Source: JBBQHM01 sp038323965
Lineage (GTDB): Bacteria; Verrucomicrobiota; Verrucomicrobiia; Chthoniobacterales; UBA10450
NCBI GenBank assembly: GCA_038323965.1
Contig: JBBQHM010000057.1
Coordinates: forward strand, 1-13,521
Direction of reading: 5' to 3'
Length of the DNA stretch: 13,521 nucleotides
The notes beneath the pieces were generated by a model. That model saw only the letters and a list, made by a program, of their open reading frames with translations. It did not search any database and had not been told where the DNA came from. Below, piece by piece: positions 7,085 to 13,401 of the stretch (position 1 is the first letter of the stretch; every line of letters starts with the position of its first letter). The position numbers and the translations under genes were made by a program.

Positions 7085-8546
7085 GGCGGTTTCGCCCCCG
7101 GATCGATCGAAAAATTTGAATCACTGCCGCGAAGCGATTGCGCCATCCGTGGCCGTGTGCGGCGCGCAGATAAGCCGCGAAGATTTTTGCATCGCCACTC
7201 TGCGGCTCGTCCAAATGCGGATGCAAATTTCCGCTGCGAACGCTAATCGCCTTCGGCACTGTCATCTCCACCAATCCTTCCGCGCCGCGCGTGCTTCCGA
7301 AGCCGCTTCGCCCGCGGCCGCCGAACGGAATTCGCGGATCCGCCGTCGGCACGATGAGATCGTTGATGACCACGACGCCCGCGCGAACCTTTACGGCCAG
7401 CGCCTGGGCAGCGCCTGCATCCCGGCTAAAAATCGTCGCCCCCAGCGCGTATGGACATTGCGCCGCGAACGCGAGCGCCTCGTCGTCGTCCGCCACCTCG
7501 ATGATTGAAAGCACCGGCGCAAAAATGTCTTCCCGAACCAGACGCATCGAGGACTTCACACCCCTTAAAATCAGCGGCACCGAAAGTTGACCATCGGCCT
7601 GAATGCTGCCCGCAATGAAGTCTGCACCGGCAACTAATGCGTCGGTCACACAACGGAGGAGCAGCGGATAGACGATGCGCGCATTTTCAAATGTCGACGC
7701 CTGCAGCTGCGCCTCGAGATTCGACGCGAGGCTATGATGCACAAAAACGCGGCGGGGCGCGATGCAGGTAGCGCCATCGTTCAAACGCAATCCGAAACGA
7801 AGAGCGCGCACCACGATATCAAGATCGGCGTCCGCGCGCACAAAGAGAGCATCGCAACCCGACAACTCCACCGTTGCGGGTGTCAACGATTTCGCGCAGA
7901 GCTCAAGAACCGCTTCGCCCGTTTTGGCACTACCCGTGAGAATTACTTTATCGACGCCAGCGGCGATCGCGGATTGCGCCGCCGTCGCATCTTCCGCCAG
8001 GACTGCGAGAAGGCCTGGCGGCAACCCCGCGCGCGAGAAAATTTCCACGAACGCTTTGGCAGCGGCGCTTCCGCCGTCGCCCGGTTTGATGATGGCGGCG
8101 TTGCCAGCCGCGAGCGCCTGCAACGCCTGCACCGCGGGAAGGAAAAGCGGATAATTGCCGGGCCCAATGATGAGAATCAGACCACGAGGCTCGCGCTGGA
8201 TTTCGCTGCGGACTCCTGCCAGCCACAGTGGTCGCCCGCGCGATCCAAGTCGACGCGGGTGCAGGATGCGCGCGCCCTCTCGCTCCAAAAATCGGCACGC
8301 GTCTATGAGCGGAAGCACCTCCGCGGTCAGCGTTTCTGCGACTGGACGATCGCGCGACATGTTCGCGGATTGGACGACGGACATCGCCTCTTCCGCAAGG
8401 ATGACTCTCGCCTTCCGCACGATGCGTAGTCGTTGCGTGATCGGAACTTTCGCCCACTGTCGTTGCGCGACGCGGGCCGAGTCGATCGTCCGTTGGACGC
8501 GCTCTGCCTGAGCGTTCGTGTCGACAAACGGGACAACCGCATTCAT
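7077..8546 (-). CDS. aldH: Aldehyde dehydrogenase, probable carotenoid-aldehyde dehydrogenase
   Basis: The 489-aa product belongs to the NAD(P)-dependent aldehyde dehydrogenase superfamily. Placed between two CrtI-type enzymes, it most likely oxidises a carotenoid aldehyde to the carboxylic acid, as AldH/CrtNc does for diaponeurosporenal. Visible landmarks are GPGNYP (128-133, Asn131), KP at 154-155, TGSAKTG (204-210), the general-base Glu227 in ELSG, the catalytic Cys261 in DGATC, EDIFAPV (339-345) and PFGG (407-410). ELSG instead of ELGG and DGATC instead of GQxC are small departures but keep both catalytic residues. The C-terminal 50 residues are Arg/His rich and may help membrane contact. 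The ATG overlaps the upstream crtN stop by 4 bp (ATGA) and the stop overlaps the next gene by 8 bp. Confidence 0.9.
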   Translation of the reverse strand: MNAVVPFVDTNAQAERVQRTIDSARVAQRQWAKVPITQRLRIVRKARVILAEEAMSVVQSANMSRDRPVAETLTAEVLPLIDACRFLEREGARILHPRRLGSRGRPLWLAGVRSEIQREPRGLILIIGPGNYPLFLPAVQALQALAAGNAAIIKPGDGGSAAAKAFVEIFSRAGLPPGLLAVLAEDATAAQSAIAAGVDKVILTGSAKTGEAVLELCAKSLTPATVELSGCDALFVRADADLDIVVRALRFGLRLNDGATCIAPRRVFVHHSLASNLEAQLQASTFENARIVYPLLLRCVTDALVAGADFIAGSIQADGQLSVPLILRGVKSSMRLVREDIFAPVLSIIEVADDDEALAFAAQCPYALGATIFSRDAGAAQALAVKVRAGVVVINDLIVPTADPRIPFGGRGRSGFGSTRGAEGLVEMTVPKAISVRSGNLHPHLDEPQSGDAKIFAAYLRAAHGHGWRNRFAAVIQIFRSIRGRNRRE

Positions 8547-10096
8547 GCAAAAGTTGGCTCAGCCGTTTGCTGCGGCGTCGCCAACTTAGCGGGCGCACTT
8601 GTGGGTGTTGCCCAATCGACGTCGACACCGAAATCCTCGAGCAAAAGCCGCGAACTGATGCGCGCGCTTTCAAAGATTACCGGCAGTCCACTGCCCGGAT
8701 GAGTCCCACCTCCGACGAGATACATTCCATCCAAATCTTCGAAGCGATTATGCGGCCGCAGGTGCAGCATCTGACTGAGCGTGTGCGCAAGATTAAAAGT
8801 CGCGCCGCGATAAACTTCGTAGCGCGTGTCCCAGTCCGCCGGCGTGATGACGCGCTCGTAACGGATCCGCGATTCAACATCGTGAAATCCAAGTTTCGCG
8901 ATTTGTCTCAACATTAAATCCCGGAAACCATCACGCTCCTTGGACCAGTCGACATTGGCATGCTGGTGCGTAACGGGTGCGAGAATATAAAGCGCGCTGT
9001 GGCCGGCCGGCGCGAGCGTCGGATCGGTCACACTCGCGTTTTGCACGTAGAATGAAGGATCGCTGCTGAGCACATGCTGGTTCTCAATTTCGTTCAGGTT
9101 CCGCTCGTAATTTTCCGAGATGTGAATGTTGTGATGCGGCAGGTTGTAGCGGCCTTCGATCCCGAGATAGATCATGAAGGTCGAGCATGAATACTTCTTC
9201 TGCGCGAGCTTACGATCCGTCCAGCGACGTCGCAGTTTATCGGGCACGAGTTTCTCCATCGCACGCGCGAAGTCCGCGTTCACGACCACTGCGTCGGCCT
9301 GGTAAATACCATTTCCGGTGCGAACTCCCGTCGCTTTTCGATTCTCAAATAGGATCTCCTCAACTGGTTCGTTGAGGTGAATCTCGACGCCGCGCCGTTG
9401 CGCAACGCGTGCCATCGCCGCGGTGATTGCCGCGCAACCTCCCACCGGATGCCAAACGCCGTGCTCGTACTCGAGGAAGCTCAGGATGCTGAAAAGACTC
9501 GGGCACCGAAACGGAGACATGCCGAGGTATTTCGATTGAAAACAAAAGGCGAGCCGCACCCGGTCGTCGCTAAAAAATCGCTTTAGGTAAGTATCGAGCG
9601 ATTGATGCGGCCGCAGCATGGGCAGCATCTTTAGAAGGCGTTCGTTGATCAGACTGCGCCAGCTCTCGAACGAGGTCTCAAGGCAGGGCTCCATCAACGC
9701 GAGCTTGGTGCGATTCTCCGAGAGAAATTTTTGAAATCCCGCGGCGTCCTTCGGCGATAACGTCGCGATCTGCGCTTCCATGCGAGCGATATCGGGCGTG
9801 CAATCCATCTCGCCGCCCGCGCCAAATTGAATGCGATATTGCGGATCGAGACGGACCAGCTCGACCTCTTCCCGAAGCTCGGCGCCCGCGACGCGGAAGA
9901 TTTCCTCCAGCACGCGCGGATAGAGGAAAAAGGTTGGGCCAAGATCAAACTTGTAACCCTCGGCCTCGATACTCGATGTGCGCCCGCCGACAATCGGAAG
10001 TCGCTCAATGATCCGGACCCTGACGCCTTTGCTCGCGAGCAGGATCGCCGATGCCAGTCCACCGGGACCTGCGCCGACAATGAGCACCTCTTTCAT
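8543..10096 (-). CDS. crtN: CrtI/CrtN-type carotenoid desaturase
   Basis: This is a 517-aa FAD-dependent desaturase. It begins MKEVLIVGAGPGGLASA with the glycine-rich FAD loop, followed by IIERLPIVGGRTSS, and carries the family C-terminal signature DGMYLVGGGTHPGSGLPV (456-473) followed by FESARISS. It is the first enzyme gene of the operon and probably introduces the conjugated double bonds into dehydrosqualene/squalene or phytoene. The other operon members favour the C30 CrtN reading, but the chain length is not visible in the sequence. The ATG at 10096 is chosen because the Rossmann motif starts three residues later; a longer frame to 10153 would overlap the upstream small gene. The 17-bp gap to that gene and the 4-bp overlap with aldH place it in the same transcript. 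Confidence 0.9.
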   Translation of the reverse strand: MKEVLIVGAGPGGLASAILLASKGVRVRIIERLPIVGGRTSSIEAEGYKFDLGPTFFLYPRVLEEIFRVAGAELREEVELVRLDPQYRIQFGAGGEMDCTPDIARMEAQIATLSPKDAAGFQKFLSENRTKLALMEPCLETSFESWRSLINERLLKMLPMLRPHQSLDTYLKRFFSDDRVRLAFCFQSKYLGMSPFRCPSLFSILSFLEYEHGVWHPVGGCAAITAAMARVAQRRGVEIHLNEPVEEILFENRKATGVRTGNGIYQADAVVVNADFARAMEKLVPDKLRRRWTDRKLAQKKYSCSTFMIYLGIEGRYNLPHHNIHISENYERNLNEIENQHVLSSDPSFYVQNASVTDPTLAPAGHSALYILAPVTHQHANVDWSKERDGFRDLMLRQIAKLGFHDVESRIRYERVITPADWDTRYEVYRGATFNLAHTLSQMLHLRPHNRFEDLDGMYLVGGGTHPGSGLPVIFESARISSRLLLEDFGVDVDWATPTSAPAKLATPQQTAEPTFA

Positions 10097-10113
10097 GACA
10101 CAGATCTTACGAC

Positions 10114-10311
10114 CTAGAACTTCGTCCGGACGCCGCAGGCGCGCAGTGCACACCAGCCGCGCACGGCTTCGAAGGCGAGGAACGCCGCACTCGCGAAAAG
10201 TGCGATGCTTACCCAGAAGTTAAAATGGAAGAGAAACAGACCTGCCATACCACAAACGATGGCTGCGCCACCGCGCATAAGGCGGCCCTTCCTGTCAATA
10301 TTCCGCTGCAT
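10114..10311 (-). CDS. Small two-helix membrane protein, YgaP-like (DUF2892 type)
   Basis: The product is 65 aa. It opens MQRNIDRKGRLMRG, the Asn-x-Asp-Arg...Arg pattern that begins DUF2892/YgaP-type membrane domains. Two hydrophobic stretches follow (about 15-30 and 32-47), and it ends with RGWCALRACGVRTKF, which matches the WCPxxxLxG-like tail of that family. The function is unknown; members are inner-membrane domains, sometimes fused to rhodanese. The stop lies 17 bp before the desaturase ATG on the same strand, so co-transcription with the carotenoid genes is likely. No clear ribosome site is visible. Confidence 0.68.
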   Translation of the reverse strand: MQRNIDRKGRLMRGGAAIVCGMAGLFLFHFNFWVSIALFASAAFLAFEAVRGWCALRACGVRTKF

Positions 10312-10374
10312 AAATAAGTGGGATCGATTGAGGCGCGCTTAGCTTAAACCAAATTTACCCGCGCTAACGCAGGA

Positions 10375-10527
10375 TCATCGCTGGTGCTCGTCCGAACCGG
10401 TTCCCTGGAACCCCGCCTTGAGGGCTTCGTCAGTCTTTGCTTCCTCCATCGCTTCGTAAAGACCTTTACAAACAATTCCGGTCACCACGATTCCGAAAGC
10501 GAAGATGGGGAAAATGTATTCAAACAT
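10375..10527 (-). CDS. 50-aa single-helix membrane protein, unknown function
   Basis: This small gene encodes one N-terminal membrane helix (MFEYIFPIFAFGIVVTGIVC) followed by a charged tail (KGLYEAMEEAKTDEALKAG and a short polar end). I do not recognise a family. It is supported by an AAGG about seven bases before the ATG, by an 8-bp overlap with the end of the upstream small gene (ATGTTTGA), and by a clean membrane-helix-plus-acidic-tail layout. A longer in-frame start at 10632 would run through the upstream gene in another frame and is rejected. It resembles small accessory subunits of membrane complexes in shape only. Confidence 0.6.
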   Translation of the reverse strand: MFEYIFPIFAFGIVVTGIVCKGLYEAMEEAKTDEALKAGFQGTGSDEHQR

Positions 10528-10717
10528 TACCGCCCTTTCGTGCGACCGCGTTTGCCAGTAGCACCAGGCGAACGCCGACCCAGAGCGCAAGAATACTCGG
10601 AACCCAGAGACCGACGAAGACGCCGTAATCACGATTCACGAGGAACCAAAGGCCCACGCTAACGACGAGGCTGGAAAATGCGGCGAGGAGGAAGGGGCGA
10701 TCGATTTTGCTAAACAT
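10520..10717 (-). CDS. 65-aa two-helix membrane protein, unknown function
   Basis: The product has two hydrophobic helices (about 8-25 and 32-54) joined by NRDYGVFVGLWVPS, a turn I associate with short conserved hypothetical membrane proteins, and a basic C-terminal end. It is the first gene of the minus-strand block and starts at the edge of the divergent control region, so it would be the leader gene of the carotenoid transcript. No Shine-Dalgarno site is seen before its ATG. The next small gene overlaps its stop by 8 bp. The function is unknown. Confidence 0.62.
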   Translation of the reverse strand: MFSKIDRPFLLAAFSSLVVSVGLWFLVNRDYGVFVGLWVPSILALWVGVRLVLLANAVARKGGNV

Positions 10718-10750
10718 AAATGGGCGTAATTGAATGGATTGAAGCCGCTA

Positions 10751-10779
10751 TTGGCTATATTTTGTCTAATATTGTCAAA
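10751..10779 (-). promoter_or_regulatory. Candidate operator/promoter of the carotenoid operon: tandem TTGnCTA-like repeats
   Basis: On the plus strand, TTGGCTAT (10751), TTGTCTAA (10762) and TTGTCAAA (10772) stand 11 and 10 bp apart in the same direction. Read on the minus strand, the last contains a perfect TTGACA (10778-10773) that could be the -35 box of the operon. No convincing -10 box is seen at 16-18 bp. CarH-type repressors bind head-to-tail direct repeats of about 11 bp overlapping the -35 element, so this layout fits. The exact sequence specificity here is inferred. Confidence 0.45.
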
Positions 10780-10842
10780 CTATTTTATGTTTATTTCACG
10801 TCCTTAATTCCTAGGATTAACGGCAGCTTCTAACCTATCGAG

Positions 10843-10871
10843 TTGTATTTTGTATAGCTTCTGTCTATCTT
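10843..10871 (+). promoter_or_regulatory. Candidate promoter/operator of the CarH-like gene
   Basis: TTGTAT (10843-10848) and TATCTT (10866-10871) are 17 bp apart and make a fair -35/-10 pair for the regulator gene. Overlapping them are repeat units TTGTATTT (10843), TTGTATAG (10850) and CTGTCTAT (10861), the last two 11 bp apart and alike to the units on the other side of this region. The start point predicted from this promoter falls at or next to the ATG at 10878, so the mRNA may be leaderless. A near-palindrome TTAATTCCTAGGATTAA lies at 10804-10820 between the two repeat clusters. Confidence 0.4.
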
Positions 10872-10877
10872 TCGGAT

Positions 10878-11801
10878 ATGGAGAGCGTAGATCACCTGAT
10901 CCACGTGGCGTCCAAAAGGAGCGGCCTTTCCGTCCACGTCATCCGCATCTGGGAAAAACGCTATCGCGCAGTCCAGCCCAGGCGCACCGAATCAAACCGA
11001 CGCCTCTACTCGGAGAGCGATATCGGGCGTCTCAATCTTCTGCGGCGTGCAACCGAGGCGGGGCACAATATCGGGAATGTGGCGACGCTCTCGACCGATG
11101 ATCTGCAATCGCTCGTTGGAGCCGCCGCGCCCCACCGCGATCAAGCCGACGCGGAATCTCCGGCGCAAAAACTCCACGATGCAGGCCTGCAGGCCGTCAG
11201 GGAATTCGATGGACGCGAACTGGACGAGCAGCTCCGCAACGCTCTGGTCAGTCTTGGCCACCAGGGGCTGCTTCGTCAGGTCGCTGCGCCCTTGGCCCAC
11301 TCCATCGGAGAACTCTGGCGCTCGGGCTTTGTCACCGCAGCACACGAGCATTTTCTCACCGCCAGCCTGAAAGTTTTCCTGGGAAATCTCGCCGGGCAGT
11401 TTGCCGCATCGGCCATCGCCCCCGCGATCGTGATTGCAACCCCCGCGGGACAACTGCACGAGCTTGGCGCGGTCATGATAAACGCCGCCGCCGCCCAGGT
11501 GGGCTGGAGGGCAACTTACCTCGGAGCCAGCCTGCCCGCGGCCGAGATCGCGGGAGCCGTCGTGAAAACCGGCGCCATCGCAGTGGCCATCAGCATCGTC
11601 TATCCGGACGACGATCCTCACCTTGCGCAGGAGTTAACGAACCTCGGCCGATGTCTGCCGGCTAACGTTACGATTTTTAGCGGAGGACGTGCGGCTGCGG
11701 CCTACTTGAAGACACTGGAAGCGATCAAGGCCGTGCAGCTTGACGATTTCGAAGTCTTTTCGCGTCAACTCGACCTGCTGCGCCGAAACGTAAGGACTTG
11801 A
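10878..11801 (+). CDS. carH: CarH/LitR-type MerR-family B12-dependent photoreceptor repressor
   Basis: The 307-aa regulator has an N-terminal MerR winged helix (about 6-72; SGLSVHVIRIWEKRYRAVQP, then RRLYSESD). A four-helix cobalamin-capping domain follows (about 95-175) with the exact Wx9EH motif (Trp147, Glu157, His158), and then a Rossmann B12-binding domain. In that domain, GQLHELG (191-197) supplies the axial His194, and IVY and FSGG (267-270) stand at the usual SxL and GG positions. Such proteins bind adenosylcobalamin, tetramerise on DNA in the dark and fall apart in light. It is divergent from the carotenoid operon across a 160-bp region with tandem repeats, so it is the likely repressor of both. 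One oddity is Arg148 after Trp147, where Thermus CarH has the His132 that ligates cobalt after photolysis. No ribosome site precedes the ATG. Confidence 0.93.
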   Translation: MESVDHLIHVASKRSGLSVHVIRIWEKRYRAVQPRRTESNRRLYSESDIGRLNLLRRATEAGHNIGNVATLSTDDLQSLVGAAAPHRDQADAESPAQKLHDAGLQAVREFDGRELDEQLRNALVSLGHQGLLRQVAAPLAHSIGELWRSGFVTAAHEHFLTASLKVFLGNLAGQFAASAIAPAIVIATPAGQLHELGAVMINAAAAQVGWRATYLGASLPAAEIAGAVVKTGAIAVAISIVYPDDDPHLAQELTNLGRCLPANVTIFSGGRAAAAYLKTLEAIKAVQLDDFEVFSRQLDLLRRNVRT

Positions 11802-11848
11802 TTGCGCGTCCGCCTTTCGCGCGCAGCACCGTTTCGTAGATTGCCAGG

Positions 11849-12943
11849 ATGCCGCGCGAGCGCACTTCCAGCAAAATTCGTTCAGCGGCCAAACGCGGTC
11901 CATCTCTCGCCCGTGTCATCGTTCTGGTTGACCAGGAACCACTGCGCCATACCGCCGCCGGTCGTTGCACAGAGGCAATGCTTCGCCTCGAGCGGGCCCG
12001 CACCGGATGGCACCGCTTTGAACGCAAGGACAAACCGGCCTTCGTGCGCTGGCGTGCCCGCGAGTTCGGCGCGCTCCTGACCAAGGCCCGAGAAGTCGAA
12101 ACGCAGATTCGCGAAGGCCAGGAGCTGGTGCACGAAGTGGAGATGGAAATGCGCCGGGGCTTTCAGGATGCGCACACTGCCTATCAACGCGTCATGTTTC
12201 GCCGCGGTCATCCTGCCGAAGCTGTCGATAGCTATACCGACACCTCTGCGCCATCGGACACGAGCCGGAAGCTTAGTGAATTTGAGCAGGAGGCGCTCTT
12301 TCAGGAATGGGTCCGGCAGGCACTTGGCACCAACCCCGAGAAAATGGATGACGAAGCTTACTCCAGTTCTTTCGAAGCCTTTAAGTCACATATGTTTAGC
12401 GTGCCTATCGTGGAACCGCGTCCCCGTCACAATCCCAATCCGCCGCGACGGGAACACGTGGAAGAGGGACCCGAAGAAAGAGAACTAGCAAGCCCCGTCG
12501 ATGCCCGGATCAAAGAGCTCTACCGAATTCTCGTTAGACGTCTGCATCCCGATCTGCGCGCAAATGGTGACACCGCCGTCTCGTCGATCTGGCATGAGGT
12601 GCAGGAAGCCTACGCCGCAGGCGACGTCCCGCAGTTGGAGATCCTCCTGGCCCTGAGCGACATCAAGGTCGATTACGGGAACAGCGCGACGAGTCTCGGT
12701 CAGATGCAGGCTTTACTAAACGAACTGGAGCGGGCGCTGATTGCGCTGGAGAAAAGTCTGCACGAAGCCGAGGATGAGGACGCTTGGGATTTTGCGGAAC
12801 AGGGGCCTAACGAAGAATTGCGCGTCCGTCTGGAGCGGCAGCTAAAATCTGACCTCTCGCATCGCATGGCTCGCCTTGAACTTCTTGACACCACGATCGC
12901 GGAATGGGCCAGAGGTCCAGTGGCGAATCGCAAGGTAAGGTAA
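11849..12943 (+). CDS. Coiled-coil protein with J-domain-like HPD motif
   Basis: The 364-aa product has a basic N-terminus, long charged helices likely to form coiled coil (about 40-105), and a linker rich in Pro, Arg and acidic residues (about 185-215). A J-domain-like core follows: ARIKELYRILVRRLHPDL (219-236) with His233-Pro234-Asp235, then the helix WHEVQEAYAAGDVPQLEILL. Another acidic coiled-coil region (about 284-355) ends the protein. The HPD motif is how DnaJ proteins stimulate Hsp70, so a DnaK-linked role is plausible, but the G/F and zinc regions of true DnaJ are absent. It lies 47 bp after the CarH-like gene on the same strand and may be read through from it. The ATG at 11849 is chosen as the first start of the open frame, with an AGG very close upstream. 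Exact function unknown. Confidence 0.72.
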   Translation: MPRERTSSKIRSAAKRGPSLARVIVLVDQEPLRHTAAGRCTEAMLRLERARTGWHRFERKDKPAFVRWRAREFGALLTKAREVETQIREGQELVHEVEMEMRRGFQDAHTAYQRVMFRRGHPAEAVDSYTDTSAPSDTSRKLSEFEQEALFQEWVRQALGTNPEKMDDEAYSSSFEAFKSHMFSVPIVEPRPRHNPNPPRREHVEEGPEERELASPVDARIKELYRILVRRLHPDLRANGDTAVSSIWHEVQEAYAAGDVPQLEILLALSDIKVDYGNSATSLGQMQALLNELERALIALEKSLHEAEDEDAWDFAEQGPNEELRVRLERQLKSDLSHRMARLELLDTTIAEWARGPVANRKVR

Positions 12944-13013
12944 CGCCAGTTCGTATACTAGTGCCAGGTATCGAATAAAACAGGCGAGGCACGACCAAAA
13001 GCTAGTAAATAAG

Positions 13014-13053
13014 CAAAAGTGCAAATAGTGAGCACCGACCCCTATTTCCCCTC
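13014..13053 (-). repeat. Degenerate GGGGTC repeat, copy A
   Basis: On the plus strand this copy reads AAAAGTGCAAATAGTGAG followed by CACCGACCCCTATTTCCCC. It aligns end to end with copy E and, in its second half, with copy B. It ends exactly where the RHS-like reading frame begins to lose sense. Confidence 0.6.
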
Positions 13054-13262
13054 AGATTGCCGCGGGTCGGATCACTCATCACCGACATCCGGCCTCTGGA
13101 ATCGTAGCTGTAGCGGACGTCATAGGTTCCGCCGGTGCTCGAACTGCCAGTGCCGTCAATGTTCATTTCGGTCATGCGCCCGGCATTCCCGGTGCCGGTA
13201 TCGTAGGCATATTGCACCGTTTGGGTGCCGCCTCCGACGAGAAGCGGGAGCAGAGTAAACTG
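13053..13262 (-). pseudogene. RHS/YD-repeat protein remnant
   Basis: The minus-strand frame carries two YD-type repeats, VQYAYDTGTGNAGRMTEMNI and VRYSYDSRGRMSVMSDPTRG, separated by a Gly/Ser/Thr-rich spacer. This YxYDxxGR pattern is typical of RHS shell proteins, which are normally well over a thousand residues long. Here only about 70 residues remain, with no start codon of their own and no core or toxin part, and both ends stop at copies of the GGGGTC repeat. It is most likely a fragment carried or left behind by rearrangement. Confidence 0.7.
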
Positions 13263-13267
13263 TCCAT

Positions 13268-13293
13268 TGTGAGGACTGACCCCTATTCTCCTC
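13268..13293 (-). repeat. Degenerate GGGGTC repeat, copy B
   Basis: The plus strand reads TGTGAGGACTGACCCC then TATTCTCCTC, matching the second half of copy A. It lies at the other end of the RHS-like remnant in the same orientation. Confidence 0.55.
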
Positions 13294-13306
13294 CTCAATG
13301 CAACCC

Positions 13307-13349
13307 TACACTGACCCCAATTCTTCCCTCTCACCCCAATTCTTCCCTC
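13307..13349 (-). repeat. Degenerate GGGGTC repeat, copies C and D in tandem
   Basis: ACCCCAATTCTTCCCTC occurs twice without a mismatch, at 13314-13330 and 13333-13349, a 19-bp step. Copy C is preceded by ACTG as in copy B. Both look like shortened versions of the longer repeat. Confidence 0.6.
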
Positions 13350-13350
13350 G

Positions 13351-13390
13351 AAAAAGTGCAAAAAGTTAACACCGGCCGCTATTTCTTCTC
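13351..13390 (-). repeat. Degenerate GGGGTC repeat, copy E
   Basis: The plus strand reads AAAAAGTGCAAAAAGTTAAC and then ACCGGCCGCTATTTCTTCTC. It matches copy A along its whole length with scattered changes, including in the GACCCC core (GGCCGC here), so it is the most diverged full-length copy. Confidence 0.5.
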
Positions 13391-13401
13391 CCGCGTCGCC
13401 G

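Noticed and set aside
10331..10370. Imperfect stem using TTAGC and GCTAA between the 50-aa and YgaP-like genes, as a terminator or REP element
   Set aside because: The stem is short with a bulge and a long loop, and no T-run follows on the minus strand.
10375..10632. Longer 85-aa form of the 50-aa small protein
   Set aside because: The extra 35 residues overlap the upstream small gene in another frame, and the ATG at 10527 has a good AAGG before it.
2842..10811. The 10-mer TCCTTAATTC occurs at 2842 near the photolyase start and at 10801 in the carH control region, hinting at a shared operator
   Set aside because: A 10-base match between two places in a window this long is expected by chance, and the tandem TTGTnTA units are not seen near the photolyase.
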